From Curvibacter cyanobacteriorum (GTDB lineage Bacteria; Pseudomonadota; Gammaproteobacteria; Burkholderiales; Burkholderiaceae_C), in NCBI RefSeq assembly GCF_028649475.1, contig NZ_JAQSIP010000005.1:274811-338810 (forward strand): a stretch of 64,000 bases of DNA. The letters are read 5' to 3'. The notes beneath the pieces were generated by a model. The model was not told the origin of the DNA. It did no database searches and worked only from the letters and a program-made list of their open reading frames with translations. Every line of letters starts with the position of its first letter. Positions within the stretch are counted from its first letter, which is position 1. A program made the position numbers and the translations under genes. Shown in pieces: positions 15,492 to 24,062 of this stretch.

Positions 15492-18092
15492 TCAACGCGG
15501 GTTGGCAGCGGCCTGGGCCAGCCAGCGGTCCAGGGGCTGGGGACGCGAGAACAAAAAGCCCTGCAAGCCTTCACAGCCGTTGGCAAACAAGAAGTTCACC
15601 TGCTGCTGGTCTTCGACCCCTTCGGCAATCACTTTGAGCCGGAACTGCCGGGCCATCAACAGCACCGAACGCACAATGGCCGCATCGCCCTCGTCATCGG
15701 GGATGCCGTTGATGAAGCTGCGGTCGATCTTGATTTCATGGATCGGCAAGCGCTTCAAATAGCCCAGGCTGGAGAAGCCTGTCCCAAAGTCATCGATGGA
15801 AAACCGGATCCCGAGCTCGATCAGCTCGTTCATCTGCACCAGCACCGAGTCCGAACGCTCGACCAGCAGGCCCTCGGTGATCTCAAAAATCAGCCGGTCA
15901 GCGGGCGCGCCAGTGCGTTGCAACAGCGCGCGCACCCGGTCGACAAAGTCGAGCTGGCGAAACTGACGGGGACTGACATTGACCGACAGCGGGATGTCCC
16001 AGCCCGCGCGCTGCAGCGCCAACAGCGCCATGGCGGCCTGTTCCAGCACCCATTCCCCCAAGGGCACGATCAGGCCCGAGGTTTCAGCCACGGGAATGAA
16101 ATCCACCGGCGACACCGGGCCGCGCTCCGGGTGCGTCCAGCGCATCAGCAACTCGGCCCCGATGACCGCCTGCGCCTTGTTGAACTGGGGTTGCACATGC
16201 ACCGACAGCTGACCGCGCGCCAGCGCGGTCTTGAGGTCTTCCTCGATCAGGAAAAGCTTCTCGATCTCGGTCTGCATGCCGGGCTCAAACGCCGCCACCC
16301 GGTTGGCCCCGGTGGATTTGGCGTGGTTCATCGCCGCATCGGCCTCGCGCAACAGGCCTTCGGCGTCCGGCTCGGCGCCGGGTGACGGAAACACCGTCAC
16401 GCCCAGGCTGGCGGTGATGCTGAAGCTGTGCTCCCCCAAGGGCAGGGGTTGCAGCAGCGACACACGCAACTGGTCGGCCATGGCCAGTGCCTGCTGCAGC
16501 GGCACCAGGCTGGCCACGACCTGGGTGCTGGCATGACCCGGTGCGGCCAGCGACGGCAGCAACACGACAAACTCATCGGCGGCCAGGCGGGCCAGAAAGG
16601 CCCCCGGAGGCAGGCACTCGGCCAAACGCTGGGCCACGCTGCTGAGCAAGGTGTCGCCCGTGCTGTGGCCGCGCGCATGGTTGAGGCGCTTGAAACCGTC
16701 GAGGTCGACATGGAACAAGGCGCCCGACAAGGGCGCGGGCCGGGTTTGCAGCCACTCGGACAGCTTGAGCAGCAACTGGGCGCGGTTCGGCAAACCGGTC
16801 AGCGGGTCGAAGTAGGCCCGGCGGTAGTTGTCTTCATCGGCGCGTTTGCGCTCGGTGATGTCGGTGTGGGTGCCGATCATGCGGGTGGGCTGCCCCGCCG
16901 CATTGCGGGCCACCACCAGACCCCGGCTCAAAGTCCATTTCCAGGCGCCGTCCTGGCACAGTGACCGGTGCTCACTGCGGTACTGCGGGCTCAGGCCTTG
17001 CACATGCTGCTGCAAGGCGAGGGCCACAGCGCTCTGGTCATCGGGGTGAACACGCTCGGGCCCTTCGGGGTCGCGCAGCACATCGGTGTCCGAAAACCCG
17101 TACAGGGCGCGGTACTGCGGTGAAAAGTAGCACTGCTGGCGTTCGATGTCCCAGTCCCAGACGCCCACCGCCGAGCCTTCGAGCGCGAACTTCCAGCGCA
17201 TCTCGGCTTCGCGCAGGTCCTGTTCGGCGCGGCGACGGTCCGACACATTGATGAAAAAGCCGTGCCACAGCACAGCGCCACCGGGTTCCTGCAAGGGCCG
17301 CGACTGGCCCAAAAACCATTCACAGCGGCCATCGGGCAACAGGCAGCGGAACTCCAGCGACCAGGGCTGCATCGATTGCCGGGAGGCCGCCACCGAATGG
17401 CGCATCAACTCGCGGTCCTCCGGGTGAATCGCGGCCATGAAGGCCGACGAATCCTGCTGCAACACCGAGGGGTCCAAACCAAAGATGTCGGCAAAGGCCT
17501 GGCTGGCAAACGGGAACGAGGTCTGCCCTTGGGGCCCGACGCGAAACTGGTAGATGGCGGCAGGCACCAGCGAGGCCATCTGCCGCAGTTGTTGCTGTCG
17601 GCGGCGCAGTTCGAGCAGGGTCATGACCTGTTGCGCCAGTTGCTGCAGCAAATCAAGTTCCAGTTCGGTCCAGTCGCGTGGCTGGCGGTCCATCACACAC
17701 AGGCTGCCCAGCAGGTGCCCGTCGCCGTTGACCAGGGGCACCCCGGCGTAGGCCCTGACCTGAGCCCCACCCTGCACTTGGGGCAAGTGCGCAAAACGCT
17801 GGTCCAGCAAAGCGTCGCGAACGCTGAACCTCGTCGAATCGGTCAGCAAATGTCGACAAAAGCTGTCTTCTAACGGGACTTCGCTCAAGTCGGTCCCACG
17901 GCGTGCCTTGAACCACTGGCGGTCCTTGGCCAGCAAACCGACCAAGGCAATCGGCGCACTCAGCAGGCTGCCAGCCAAAGCAGCGAGTTCGTCGAATGCC
18001 TGCTCAGGGGCCGTGTCCAGCACCTGGTAGCCGTGCAGGCTGTTCAGCCGACGGTCTTCGGGTTGAGCGCCATCGGCGTCTGGCGGGTTCAT
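15492..18092 (-). CDS. GAF-PAS-PAS-GGDEF(degenerate)-EAL protein, probable c-di-GMP phosphodiesterase
   Basis: The 866-residue soluble protein starts with a GAF domain of the type found after LNSLHGYQVLDTAPE (about 15-165). Two PAS domains follow (about 175-290 and 300-420), then GGDEF (425-595) and EAL (605-860). The cyclase signature is degenerate: AADEF at 504-508 replaces GGDEF, so diguanylate cyclase activity is unlikely and the domain may bind GTP as a regulator. The EAL domain keeps E647 (as ELLMRW) and DDFGTGFSSLGYL, consistent with hydrolysis of c-di-GMP. It faces the 1614-residue protein tail to tail, and its promoter region borders the putative replication origin at 18.3 kb. Confidence 0.92.
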   Translation of the reverse strand: MNPPDADGAQPEDRRLNSLHGYQVLDTAPEQAFDELAALAGSLLSAPIALVGLLAKDRQWFKARRGTDLSEVPLEDSFCRHLLTDSTRFSVRDALLDQRFAHLPQVQGGAQVRAYAGVPLVNGDGHLLGSLCVMDRQPRDWTELELDLLQQLAQQVMTLLELRRRQQQLRQMASLVPAAIYQFRVGPQGQTSFPFASQAFADIFGLDPSVLQQDSSAFMAAIHPEDRELMRHSVAASRQSMQPWSLEFRCLLPDGRCEWFLGQSRPLQEPGGAVLWHGFFINVSDRRRAEQDLREAEMRWKFALEGSAVGVWDWDIERQQCYFSPQYRALYGFSDTDVLRDPEGPERVHPDDQSAVALALQQHVQGLSPQYRSEHRSLCQDGAWKWTLSRGLVVARNAAGQPTRMIGTHTDITERKRADEDNYRRAYFDPLTGLPNRAQLLLKLSEWLQTRPAPLSGALFHVDLDGFKRLNHARGHSTGDTLLSSVAQRLAECLPPGAFLARLAADEFVVLLPSLAAPGHASTQVVASLVPLQQALAMADQLRVSLLQPLPLGEHSFSITASLGVTVFPSPGAEPDAEGLLREADAAMNHAKSTGANRVAAFEPGMQTEIEKLFLIEEDLKTALARGQLSVHVQPQFNKAQAVIGAELLMRWTHPERGPVSPVDFIPVAETSGLIVPLGEWVLEQAAMALLALQRAGWDIPLSVNVSPRQFRQLDFVDRVRALLQRTGAPADRLIFEITEGLLVERSDSVLVQMNELIELGIRFSIDDFGTGFSSLGYLKRLPIHEIKIDRSFINGIPDDEGDAAIVRSVLLMARQFRLKVIAEGVEDQQQVNFLFANGCEGLQGFLFSRPQPLDRWLAQAAANPR

Positions 18093-18383
18093 GGCTGGTC
18101 GTCACGGAAGGGTCGGCCACAGCGAGCGCCCCTGTTCGCAAAACGAACACGGCACACAGCAGCGACAGGGGAGCAGGCCAAAGCCAGAACGGGACGAGAC
18201 AGCACGGAACGGAAACCCAAAACGGACCACAGGTTTTGACGGAACAAGTGCCGTCGACAGGCCGTGATTCTGGCAACAAAAGCAGGTGTGATGGGCCAAA
18301 GCAGGCACTTTTTACACGTCGACCTGGTCATCAGCCCTGAAATTCTCATTTCAGTGTCACTTCAATCAATTTTGAGCTCTGAA

Positions 18384-18620
18384 CCTTGTTTCTGACTTCT
18401 TCTTTGTATTCAATAAATTGAAATAGTAGTAGTAGTAAGGGGTCCATCGGGCTGTGGATAAGCCCAATTTCTCTTTTCAATTCAAAGACTTGCCACAACG
18501 CCAAGTCTGTGTGCAGAGCGCCTTGAACAGGGCGGTGTTCTGACCAACAACTTGGCGTCTGGCGACGCGGCTGTGGACAAGCCCGGACTTGTGCGTGATT
18601 TATCCCCAAACTTGTTCCAT
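18384..18620 (+). other. Origin-like unit 1: DnaA-trio, GC stretch, DnaA boxes
   Basis: A T-rich lead (about 18390-18415) is followed by four TAG triplets and TAAG (18425-18440), then GGGG and a perfect DnaA box TGTGGATAA (18454-18462). Further related boxes are TGTGGACAA (18572-18580) and TTATCCCCA (18600-18608). The order trio, GC stretch, DnaA box is the described basal unwinding system of bacterial origins. The unit is repeated in the same orientation about 1.19 kb further right, including a 27-base identical block before the trio. No dnaA, dnaN or rpmH is in the window. Confidence 0.75.
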
Positions 18621-18724
18621 TTCGCGGGCTTGGCACGGCCGCCGACTTTTTGGTGCTGAAAACAACAGTCATGGCCCCAGACGATTGAGGGGTATTGGTC
18701 CAAAGGGGTCAAACAACGGGGGGA

Positions 18725-19500
18725 GCACCGTTTTGGCCCGGTGTGACGCCGTCTGGAACCCGCACAACGGGCTTTTGGCAGGGCCCACAACGGTTGGGTC
18801 GGGGTGTTGGGCCCGGTCCGTGGGGGTTTTGCGGCGCACCAGACCGGCGGCTGGGGCTTGGAAGGGCGGACGGGTCAGCGCCTGTGGCGGCCTCAGGGCG
18901 CTCCAAGCGGGTCTCAGGGCAGGGGAGGCCCCGAAAATCGATTTTGAAGGCCCTCGGCAGACCGCGAGGCCGTCCAGGGCGCTCAGAAAGGGCAGGTCAG
19001 CCCCGGCATCGGCGATCGAACTCGGTGCCCCAAAACCGATGTTCGCCACCCGCCTTGGGGTCAAGCCCGAAAAAATCGACTTTGAAGCGCCGCATCACGC
19101 GGATCAACCGGCATCGCGCCCGTGGCCCACAGGTCCAAAGGGGGGTTGGCGCCACAGGTCGGCGCTTCAAACCGGTTGTTCGACGCTCCTGGCGACTTGA
19201 AGACTTGAAAACCGGCTTGGAAAGCCGGTGTTTGGCGCCGTGGACGGCGCCTGAGGTTTCGCAGGCCCGCGACCGGGTGGCGGTGGCGACTTCACGAGGG
19301 CCTTCAAAACCGATTTTGCGCACGGGCGGCCAACGGTCATGCCAAACGCCGGTTTTGAAGCCTCACTGCAGCACCTGAAGACCCCGTGCCCCGTCCGCCA
19401 CCGCTGCCTGCCGGCGACAGCGCCGACCAAACTTGGGGCTTCAAAACCCATGTTCCGGGTGCCCGTGGCCCATCAGCTTGAAACAGCGATTTTGAGGCCT
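18725..19500. repeat. Regular array of degenerate palindromes between the two origin-like units
   Basis: Nine variants of a quasi-palindrome with consensus close to CTTCAAAACCGATTTTGAAG have their central CG near 18939, 19037, 19077, 19173, 19213, 19311, 19350, 19448 and 19487. The intervals alternate 98, 40, 96, 40, 98, 39, 98, 39. The sequence between motifs is not conserved, but the spacing is. Two weaker copies, 39 apart, occur near 18729 and 18768. The best copy contains the perfect palindrome AAAATCGATTTT at 18934-18945. The roughly 137-bp period is close to 13 helical turns. It resembles a protein-binding array rather than a coding or transposon-derived repeat. Confidence 0.75.
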
Positions 19501-19566
19501 CGGTTCAGTCGGCCCATGAAGGGTTTCAGGCCCTGCTGACGGCTCAGTCTTCCAGGCCGAAGGCCG

Positions 19567-19810
19567 GGTTGGGCTTCTTTCTGACTTCTTCTTTGTATTC
19601 AATATAAAGAGATAGTAGTAATAGTAAGGACGCCAGGGGTCTGTGGATAAGCTTGTTTTCCTGAATCAAATCAGTGACTTGCGTCACTTTCAAGTCTGTG
19701 GGGCAGTTTCCCGGAGCTTTTCGCTTGGGCGGGGACAACTTGGGCTTGCACGGCCGCGCTGTGGACAAGTCCCCGCTTGTTCCGATGCTGTCCCCAAGGT
19801 TATCCCGGGC
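19567..19810 (+). other. Origin-like unit 2: DnaA-trio, GC stretch, DnaA boxes
   Basis: This is a second copy of unit 1 in direct orientation. It has the same T-rich block (about 19578-19604), a trio run of TAG, TAG, TAA, TAG, TAAG (19613-19628), a short GC-containing spacer and a perfect DnaA box TGTGGATAA (19642-19650). TGTGGACAA (19760-19768) and TTATCCCGG (19800-19808) take the positions of the downstream boxes of unit 1. The A/T-rich segment just before the trio (CAATATAAAGAGA) would be the duplex-unwinding part. Confidence 0.75.
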
Positions 19811-19841
19811 TGTTTCAGGCCAATTTTTCGCATGGCGAAAT

Positions 19842-19880
19842 AAAAAAGACCCCGGCGCCGAAGGGCGACGGGGTCTTTTA
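19842..19880 (-). terminator. Strong bidirectional intrinsic terminator
   Basis: GACCCCG and GCGCC pair with GGCG and ACGGGGTC around a small loop, flanked by A6 on the left and TTTT on the right (+ strand). On the minus strand it gives a stem followed by six Ts, 56 bases after the stop of the Spy-like gene. It also insulates the origin region from leftward transcription. Confidence 0.85.
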
Positions 19881-19935
19881 GAGCGGCTTGAAACCAGGCA
19901 CAACCCCGCCGAATGAGGGGGCTGGCAGGTCGCGC

Positions 19936-20466
19936 TCAGGGCTGGCGTGGCGGGCGGTGTTCGGACCGTTGGGTGCCGTGGCCGGGCGGCATCGGTGGGT
20001 GCGGCGGGCCCATCAGGGGCAGGGCCTCGGCATCGAACACCTTTTGCTGCTCGGGTTGCAGGGTGGCGTAGAAGGTCTTGATGGCCTGGTGGCGCTGGGC
20101 TTGTTGTTGGCTGCGTTCCTGGTGCCGCGCGTCCATCTGGTTGAGGCGCTCGGGGGTGGTCAGTTGGGCCCATTCGGCCGGATCAGGGTGGCGGGGCGGT
20201 GTGCTGGGCGGCTGAACCGCGCTGATGAAGGTGTTCCAGGCGGGTTCCTGCTCTGCCGCCAGCTTGAGCTTCGCCTTCAACTCAGCGCTGCGCTTGGCAA
20301 AGTGGGCTTGTCGTTCGGCCGGGCTGGGGGGCGCCAGGCGTTTTTCATGGCGTGGCGGCTTGCCGCCGTTCTCGGGCGGGGACGCTGGGGCACTCTGGGC
20401 ACAGGCCACCCAGCTCAGGCTGGCCAGGAGGGCGGCGGTCAGGCAGCGGGAAGTCGAGGTTTTCAT
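19936..20466 (-). CDS. Periplasmic Spy/CpxP-family (LTxxQ-like) protein
   Basis: The 176-residue protein starts at ATG 20466 after AAAGGA; it has a cleavable signal peptide of about 27 residues ending VACAQSA. The mature protein is helical, charged and rich in Gln/Pro, with LTTPERLNQMDARHQERSQQ and LQPEQQKVFDAEA repeats that match the LTxxQ pattern of Spy/CpxP periplasmic chaperones and metal-stress proteins. These bind unfolded envelope proteins or regulate Cpx-like sensors. The C-terminal tail is Pro/His-rich (GPPHPPMPPGHG) and could bind metal. It is monocistronic, ending at a strong terminator. A longer upstream frame to 20598 would bury the signal peptide and was not used. Confidence 0.75.
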   Translation of the reverse strand: MKTSTSRCLTAALLASLSWVACAQSAPASPPENGGKPPRHEKRLAPPSPAERQAHFAKRSAELKAKLKLAAEQEPAWNTFISAVQPPSTPPRHPDPAEWAQLTTPERLNQMDARHQERSQQQAQRHQAIKTFYATLQPEQQKVFDAEALPLMGPPHPPMPPGHGTQRSEHRPPRQP

Positions 20467-20713
20467 GGGAGTCCTTTCAAACAGGGTGCCGCATGAAGAC
20501 ACCCTCTGGCCATTGAGTTTGGACAGCTGCTGTGTCGACGCCATGAGCTTGGGGTGAGGCTTTGTAAAGTTTCCTGGGGCTTGCGATGACCCTGTCACCG
20601 GATGCTCACAGGGGCGGAGCGCCGCCGAGCCCTGCGGCTGGCCTCACAATGGCGGCTGCGGGGTTCACGCCGGTGTGCCCCGACCTGATGTTTGTCTGAT
20701 TCAAGGGTGTCCT

Positions 20714-21697
20714 GTGTTCAAGAATTTGATTGTTTACCGCCTCGGTGAGGGTTGGACGGCTTCTCTGGAGCAGCTGGAGGCGGCGCTGGACAAGGCGCGC
20801 TATGTGGAATGCGGCGCCAGCCAGGAAAAGGCCACCGGCTGGATCGAACCGCGCGGCGAGGCCCATGGCCCGCTGGTGGAGTCGGTGGGGGGCCAATGGA
20901 TCCTGAAGTTCATGATCGAAGTGAAGGCGGTGCCGGGTTCGGTGCTCAACCGCAAGGCCAAGGAGCGTGCGGCCCAGATCGAGCAGACCACGGGCCGCAA
21001 GCCGGGCAAGAAGGAAGTCAAGGAGATCAAGGAAGAGGTCAAGCAGACGCTCTTGCCGATGGCGTTTTCCAAGCAGGGCTCGGTGCTGGTCTGGATCGAC
21101 ATGAACGCCCGGCTGATGCTGGTGGACGCGTCCAGCCAGGGGCGTGCCGACGAGGTGGTCACGGCCCTGGTCAAAGAACTCGAGGGCTTCGCAGTGGCCT
21201 TGGTCGACACCCAGATCAGCCCGGTGGCCGCCATGGCCGACTGGCTGACCACGCAGGAGCCGCCCGCAGGTTTCAACATCGAACAGGAGTGCGAGCTCAA
21301 GGCCACCGACGAGTCCAAGGCGGTGGTGCGTTACGCCCGCCATCCGCTGGACAACGACGAGGTCAAACAGCACATCGCGCAAGGCAAGTTGCCGACCAAG
21401 CTGGCGCTGACCTGGGATGACCGGGTGAGCTTCATGCTCACCGAGGGCATGCAGATCAAGAAGGTGTCGTTCCAGGACGTGGTGTTTGAGGGCAAGTCGG
21501 CCGACGATGGCGGGTTTGACGCCGACGTGGCGATTGCCACGGGCGAACTCTGCCAGCTGCTGCCCGACCTGATCCAGGCCCTGGGCGGCGAAGCGGTGCG
21601 ACCCAGCCTAGCGCCAGCGCCCGACGCCCCGCCCAGTGCGGCGGCCACCGTGGCCGCTGCGGTGGGCGTGGACGACGACGAAGGCCCGCCGTTCTGA
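20714..21697 (+). CDS. rdgC: Recombination-associated protein RdgC
   Basis: RdgC is a ring-shaped DNA-binding protein that coats duplex DNA, restrains RecA and helps replication-fork processing. The sequence matches from FKNLIVYRLGEGW through GASQEKATGWIEPRG and the long basic helix KERAAQIEQTTGRKPGKKE. I chose the GTG start at 20714, since the family begins M-FKNLIVYRL; this gives 327 residues, slightly longer than the roughly 303 usual because of an Ala/Pro-rich acidic C-terminal tail ending DDDEGPPF. AAGGG lies upstream. It stands alone, about 0.9 kb right of the origin-like unit 2. Confidence 0.93.
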   Translation: MFKNLIVYRLGEGWTASLEQLEAALDKARYVECGASQEKATGWIEPRGEAHGPLVESVGGQWILKFMIEVKAVPGSVLNRKAKERAAQIEQTTGRKPGKKEVKEIKEEVKQTLLPMAFSKQGSVLVWIDMNARLMLVDASSQGRADEVVTALVKELEGFAVALVDTQISPVAAMADWLTTQEPPAGFNIEQECELKATDESKAVVRYARHPLDNDEVKQHIAQGKLPTKLALTWDDRVSFMLTEGMQIKKVSFQDVVFEGKSADDGGFDADVAIATGELCQLLPDLIQALGGEAVRPSLAPAPDAPPSAAATVAAAVGVDDDEGPPF

Positions 21698-21698
21698 T

Positions 21699-21726
21699 GG
21701 GGCCCCGGCTCGGCCGGGGGGGCCCC
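21699..21726. terminator. GC-rich hairpin between convergent rdgC and pirin genes
   Basis: GGGGCCCCGGC (21699-21709) can pair with the GCCGGGG...GGCCCC stretch ending at 21726, immediately after the rdgC stop. There is no T-run, so it is a plausible but unproven stop for the convergent transcripts. Confidence 0.3.
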
Positions 21727-21764
21727 GGGTGGGCACCGCCTGGGTGGGTGCCGCCCGCCTCGGG

Positions 21765-22661
21765 TCAGGCCATCAGGCCGGCCTGGAAGTCGCGGATGGC
21801 TTGGAACACTTCTTCTTGGGTGTTCATCACAAACGGACCGTACTGGGCGATGCCTTCGCGCAGGGGTTGACCCGCGATCAACAACACCCGCGCCGGCGCC
21901 GTGTTGCTGGCCGGGGCACTGAGGGCCACCCCGTCGTGGCCTTCGCTGGTGGCCAGCACGGTGTTGCGCAGGATGGCCATTTGCAGGGGCGGCACGGCCT
22001 GGCCCTCGATCGCCACCGATTCGCGGAAGGGGTAGACGAACGCGTTGTGCGTGCTGGGCAAGGGCTGCTCGAAACGGCTGCCCGGCGGCAGGCTCAGGTC
22101 CAGGTACAGCGGCTCGGTGGTGTCGCGTTGCATGGCCCCCGCGACCCCGTGGCTGTGGCCGGCAATGACGCGCACGCGCACCCCTTCGGCGGTGTCGAAC
22201 TCAGGAATCTCTTCGCTTTGGATGTCGCGGTAGCCCGGGTCGCACAGCTTGTTGCGGCCTGGCAGGTTGAGCCAGAGCTGAAAGCCCTCCATCAGGCCCT
22301 CTTCCTGCTCGGGCAGTTCGCTGTGGATCAGGCCGCGGCCGGCGGTCATCCACTGCACGCCGCCGTTTTGCAGCAGGCCTTCGTGGCCGGCGCTGTCGCG
22401 GTGGCGCATGCGCCCCGCGATCATGTAGGTGACGGTCTCAAAGCCCCGGTGGGGGTGGTTCGGGAACCCGGCGATGTAGTCGTCGGGCTGGTCGCTGGCA
22501 AAGTGGTCCAGCATCAGGTAGGGGTCCAAGCGGCGTTGCAGGTCCTGGGTCAGCACGCGGCTGAGTTGGACGCCAGCACCGTCTTGGGTGGCCTGGCCTT
22601 TGACCAGGCGTTCAATGGTGCGCGGTCTTTGCAGTGCGGGTGGGGGGGGGGAGGGGGTCAT
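21765..22661 (-). CDS. Pirin-family protein
   Basis: The 298-residue bicupin has the pirin signature: LDPYLMLDHFASDQPDDYIAG, then HPHRGFETVTYMIAG with the metal-binding His residues, and GGVQWMTAGRGLIHSELP. Pirins bind iron in the N-terminal cupin; bacterial members can act as quercetinases or interact with metabolic enzymes, so the exact role is open. The start at ATG 22661 avoids an extension reading into the neighbour's promoter. Just inside the gene a run of ten identical bases (G on the + strand, 22642-22651) encodes part of a Pro/Ser stretch and could be prone to slippage. It is divergent from the SpmAB-like gene. Confidence 0.9.
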   Translation of the reverse strand: MTPSPPPPALQRPRTIERLVKGQATQDGAGVQLSRVLTQDLQRRLDPYLMLDHFASDQPDDYIAGFPNHPHRGFETVTYMIAGRMRHRDSAGHEGLLQNGGVQWMTAGRGLIHSELPEQEEGLMEGFQLWLNLPGRNKLCDPGYRDIQSEEIPEFDTAEGVRVRVIAGHSHGVAGAMQRDTTEPLYLDLSLPPGSRFEQPLPSTHNAFVYPFRESVAIEGQAVPPLQMAILRNTVLATSEGHDGVALSAPASNTAPARVLLIAGQPLREGIAQYGPFVMNTQEEVFQAIRDFQAGLMA

Positions 22662-22777
22662 GCGAATCACTTGGGGCAGGTGGGGCTGAAAACAAGATGA
22701 TTTCACAGCCGGCCCAGCGCCGTGCAGGCGCGAAGGAAAGTCCTTTGGGGGCCAGACACGGCGGGTAAAGTGCCACC

Positions 22778-24025
22778 ATGGCCATGAATATCGTCTGGGT
22801 GGGTTTGTTCGTGTCCGCGTTCCTCGCGGCCTTGTGGCGTTGGCTGGGGGGCGAGGCCACGGTGTTTCCGGCGCTGTTGAACGCCTTGTTCGACGCGGCC
22901 CGTTCCGGCTTTGAGCTGTCGCTGGGCCTGGCCGGGGTGATGACGCTGTGGCTGGGCCTGCTGCGGGTGGGCGAGCGTGCCGGCCTGATCAACAGCCTGG
23001 CGCGGTTGGCCAGCCCGCTGCTGCGCCAGCTGTTCCCGAGCGTGCCGCCAGGGCACCCGGCCCAGGCCGCGGTGACGTTGAACCTGTCGGCCAACCTGCT
23101 GGGGCTGGACAATGCCGCCACCCCTTTGGGCCTGCAGGCGATGCGCGAATTGCAGACCCTCAACCCCGAGCCCGACCGCGCCAGCGACGCACAGATCATG
23201 TTCGTGGTGCTCAACACCGCGGGATTGACGCTGATTCCCAGTTCGGTGATTGCCATCCGGCAAAGCTTGGCGTTGCGCCAGGGGCTGACCGATTTCAATG
23301 CCGCCGATATTTTCTTGCCGACCCTGCTGGTCACCCTGGCCTCCTTGCTGGCGGGCCTGATGGCGGTGGCGGTGGCGCAGCGGCTGCCGGTTTGGCGACC
23401 GCGTTTCCTGTTGCCGGTGCTGGGCTTGGCGGGCAGCTTGGTGGCTGCGGTCTGGGGCCTGGCCCAGCTGTCACCGGCCCAGGCCTCGCAGTGGATGGGC
23501 AGCGTCGGGGCCTTGGTGATCGTGGGCGTGGTGATGCTGTTCTTGCTGGTTGGTTGCTGGCGCCGGGTGTCGGTGTACGACGCTTTCATCGAAGGCGCGC
23601 GCGAGGGCTTTGGTGTGGCGGTGCAGATCGTGCCCTACCTGGTGGCGATGTTGGTCGCGGTGGCGGCGTTTCGCAGCGCGGGTTGCATGGACGCGCTGAT
23701 GGGCGGGCTGGCCTGGGGCGTGGCGGCCCTGGGTTGGGACACCGCGTTCCTGCCCGCGCTGCCTGTGGGGCTGATGAAGATCCTGTCGGGCGCGGGCGCC
23801 CGGGGGCTGATGATCGACGTGTTGCAGGTGCACGGCGTCGACTCGTTTGTGGGCCGATTGGCGGCCATCATCCAGGGCTCCACCGAGACCACGTTCTACG
23901 TGCTCGCGGTGTACTTTGGCAGCGTCGGGGTGCGCCAGACCCGGCACGCGCTGAGCTGTGCGCTGGTGGCGGACGTGGTGGGCCTGGTGGCCGCGATTGG
24001 CCTGGCCTACGCCTTGTGGCGCTGA
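22778..24025 (+). CDS. Nucleoside-recognition (Gate) domain membrane protein, SpmA-SpmB fusion type
   Basis: This 415-residue inner-membrane protein has about ten hydrophobic segments. Its two halves each carry a nucleoside-recognition/Gate domain: LSANLLGLDNAATPLGLQAM in the first half matches SpmA, and PVGLMKILSGAGARGLMID plus QGSTETTFYVLAVYFGSVG in the second matches SpmB. In spore formers these are two genes for spore maturation; in non-sporulating proteobacteria the fused form is common and thought to transport an unknown small molecule. It is monocistronic, with 37 bases between its stop and the convergent DUF2892 gene. Confidence 0.88.
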   Translation: MAMNIVWVGLFVSAFLAALWRWLGGEATVFPALLNALFDAARSGFELSLGLAGVMTLWLGLLRVGERAGLINSLARLASPLLRQLFPSVPPGHPAQAAVTLNLSANLLGLDNAATPLGLQAMRELQTLNPEPDRASDAQIMFVVLNTAGLTLIPSSVIAIRQSLALRQGLTDFNAADIFLPTLLVTLASLLAGLMAVAVAQRLPVWRPRFLLPVLGLAGSLVAAVWGLAQLSPAQASQWMGSVGALVIVGVVMLFLLVGCWRRVSVYDAFIEGAREGFGVAVQIVPYLVAMLVAVAAFRSAGCMDALMGGLAWGVAALGWDTAFLPALPVGLMKILSGAGARGLMIDVLQVHGVDSFVGRLAAIIQGSTETTFYVLAVYFGSVGVRQTRHALSCALVADVVGLVAAIGLAYALWR

Positions 24026-24062
24026 GCGGGTGGCCACGCCGCCGCCGCGCTGGGGCCGCTGC

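Larger units (their letters stand above)
18340..19830. other. Candidate chromosomal replication origin (oriC)
   Basis: The whole gene-free interval from 18093 to 19935 is unusual. It combines two origin-like units, a phased palindrome array and several DnaA-like boxes, and its strand composition changes sign across it in hand-sampled lines: C exceeds G on the + strand in the rightward gene on the left, and G exceeds C in rightward genes on the right. Three parS sites and parAB are about 36-42 kb away, as expected near an origin. It is inferred, not proven, that replication starts here; a decoy DnaA-binding (datA-like) locus is an alternative. Confidence 0.65.

Noticed and set aside
18725..19500. 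CRISPR array
   Set aside because: Repeats are degenerate palindromes with two alternating spacings and no near-identical direct repeats; no cas genes.
18725..19500. MITE or insertion-sequence remnants
   Set aside because: Only about 20 bases are shared between copies; no terminal inverted repeats, target duplications or transposase fragments were seen.
18589..19540. Several open frames of 60-230 codons in the candidate origin region
   Set aside because: They lack ribosome-binding sites and domain features, cross the palindrome array and overlap in several frames; the array explains the sequence better.
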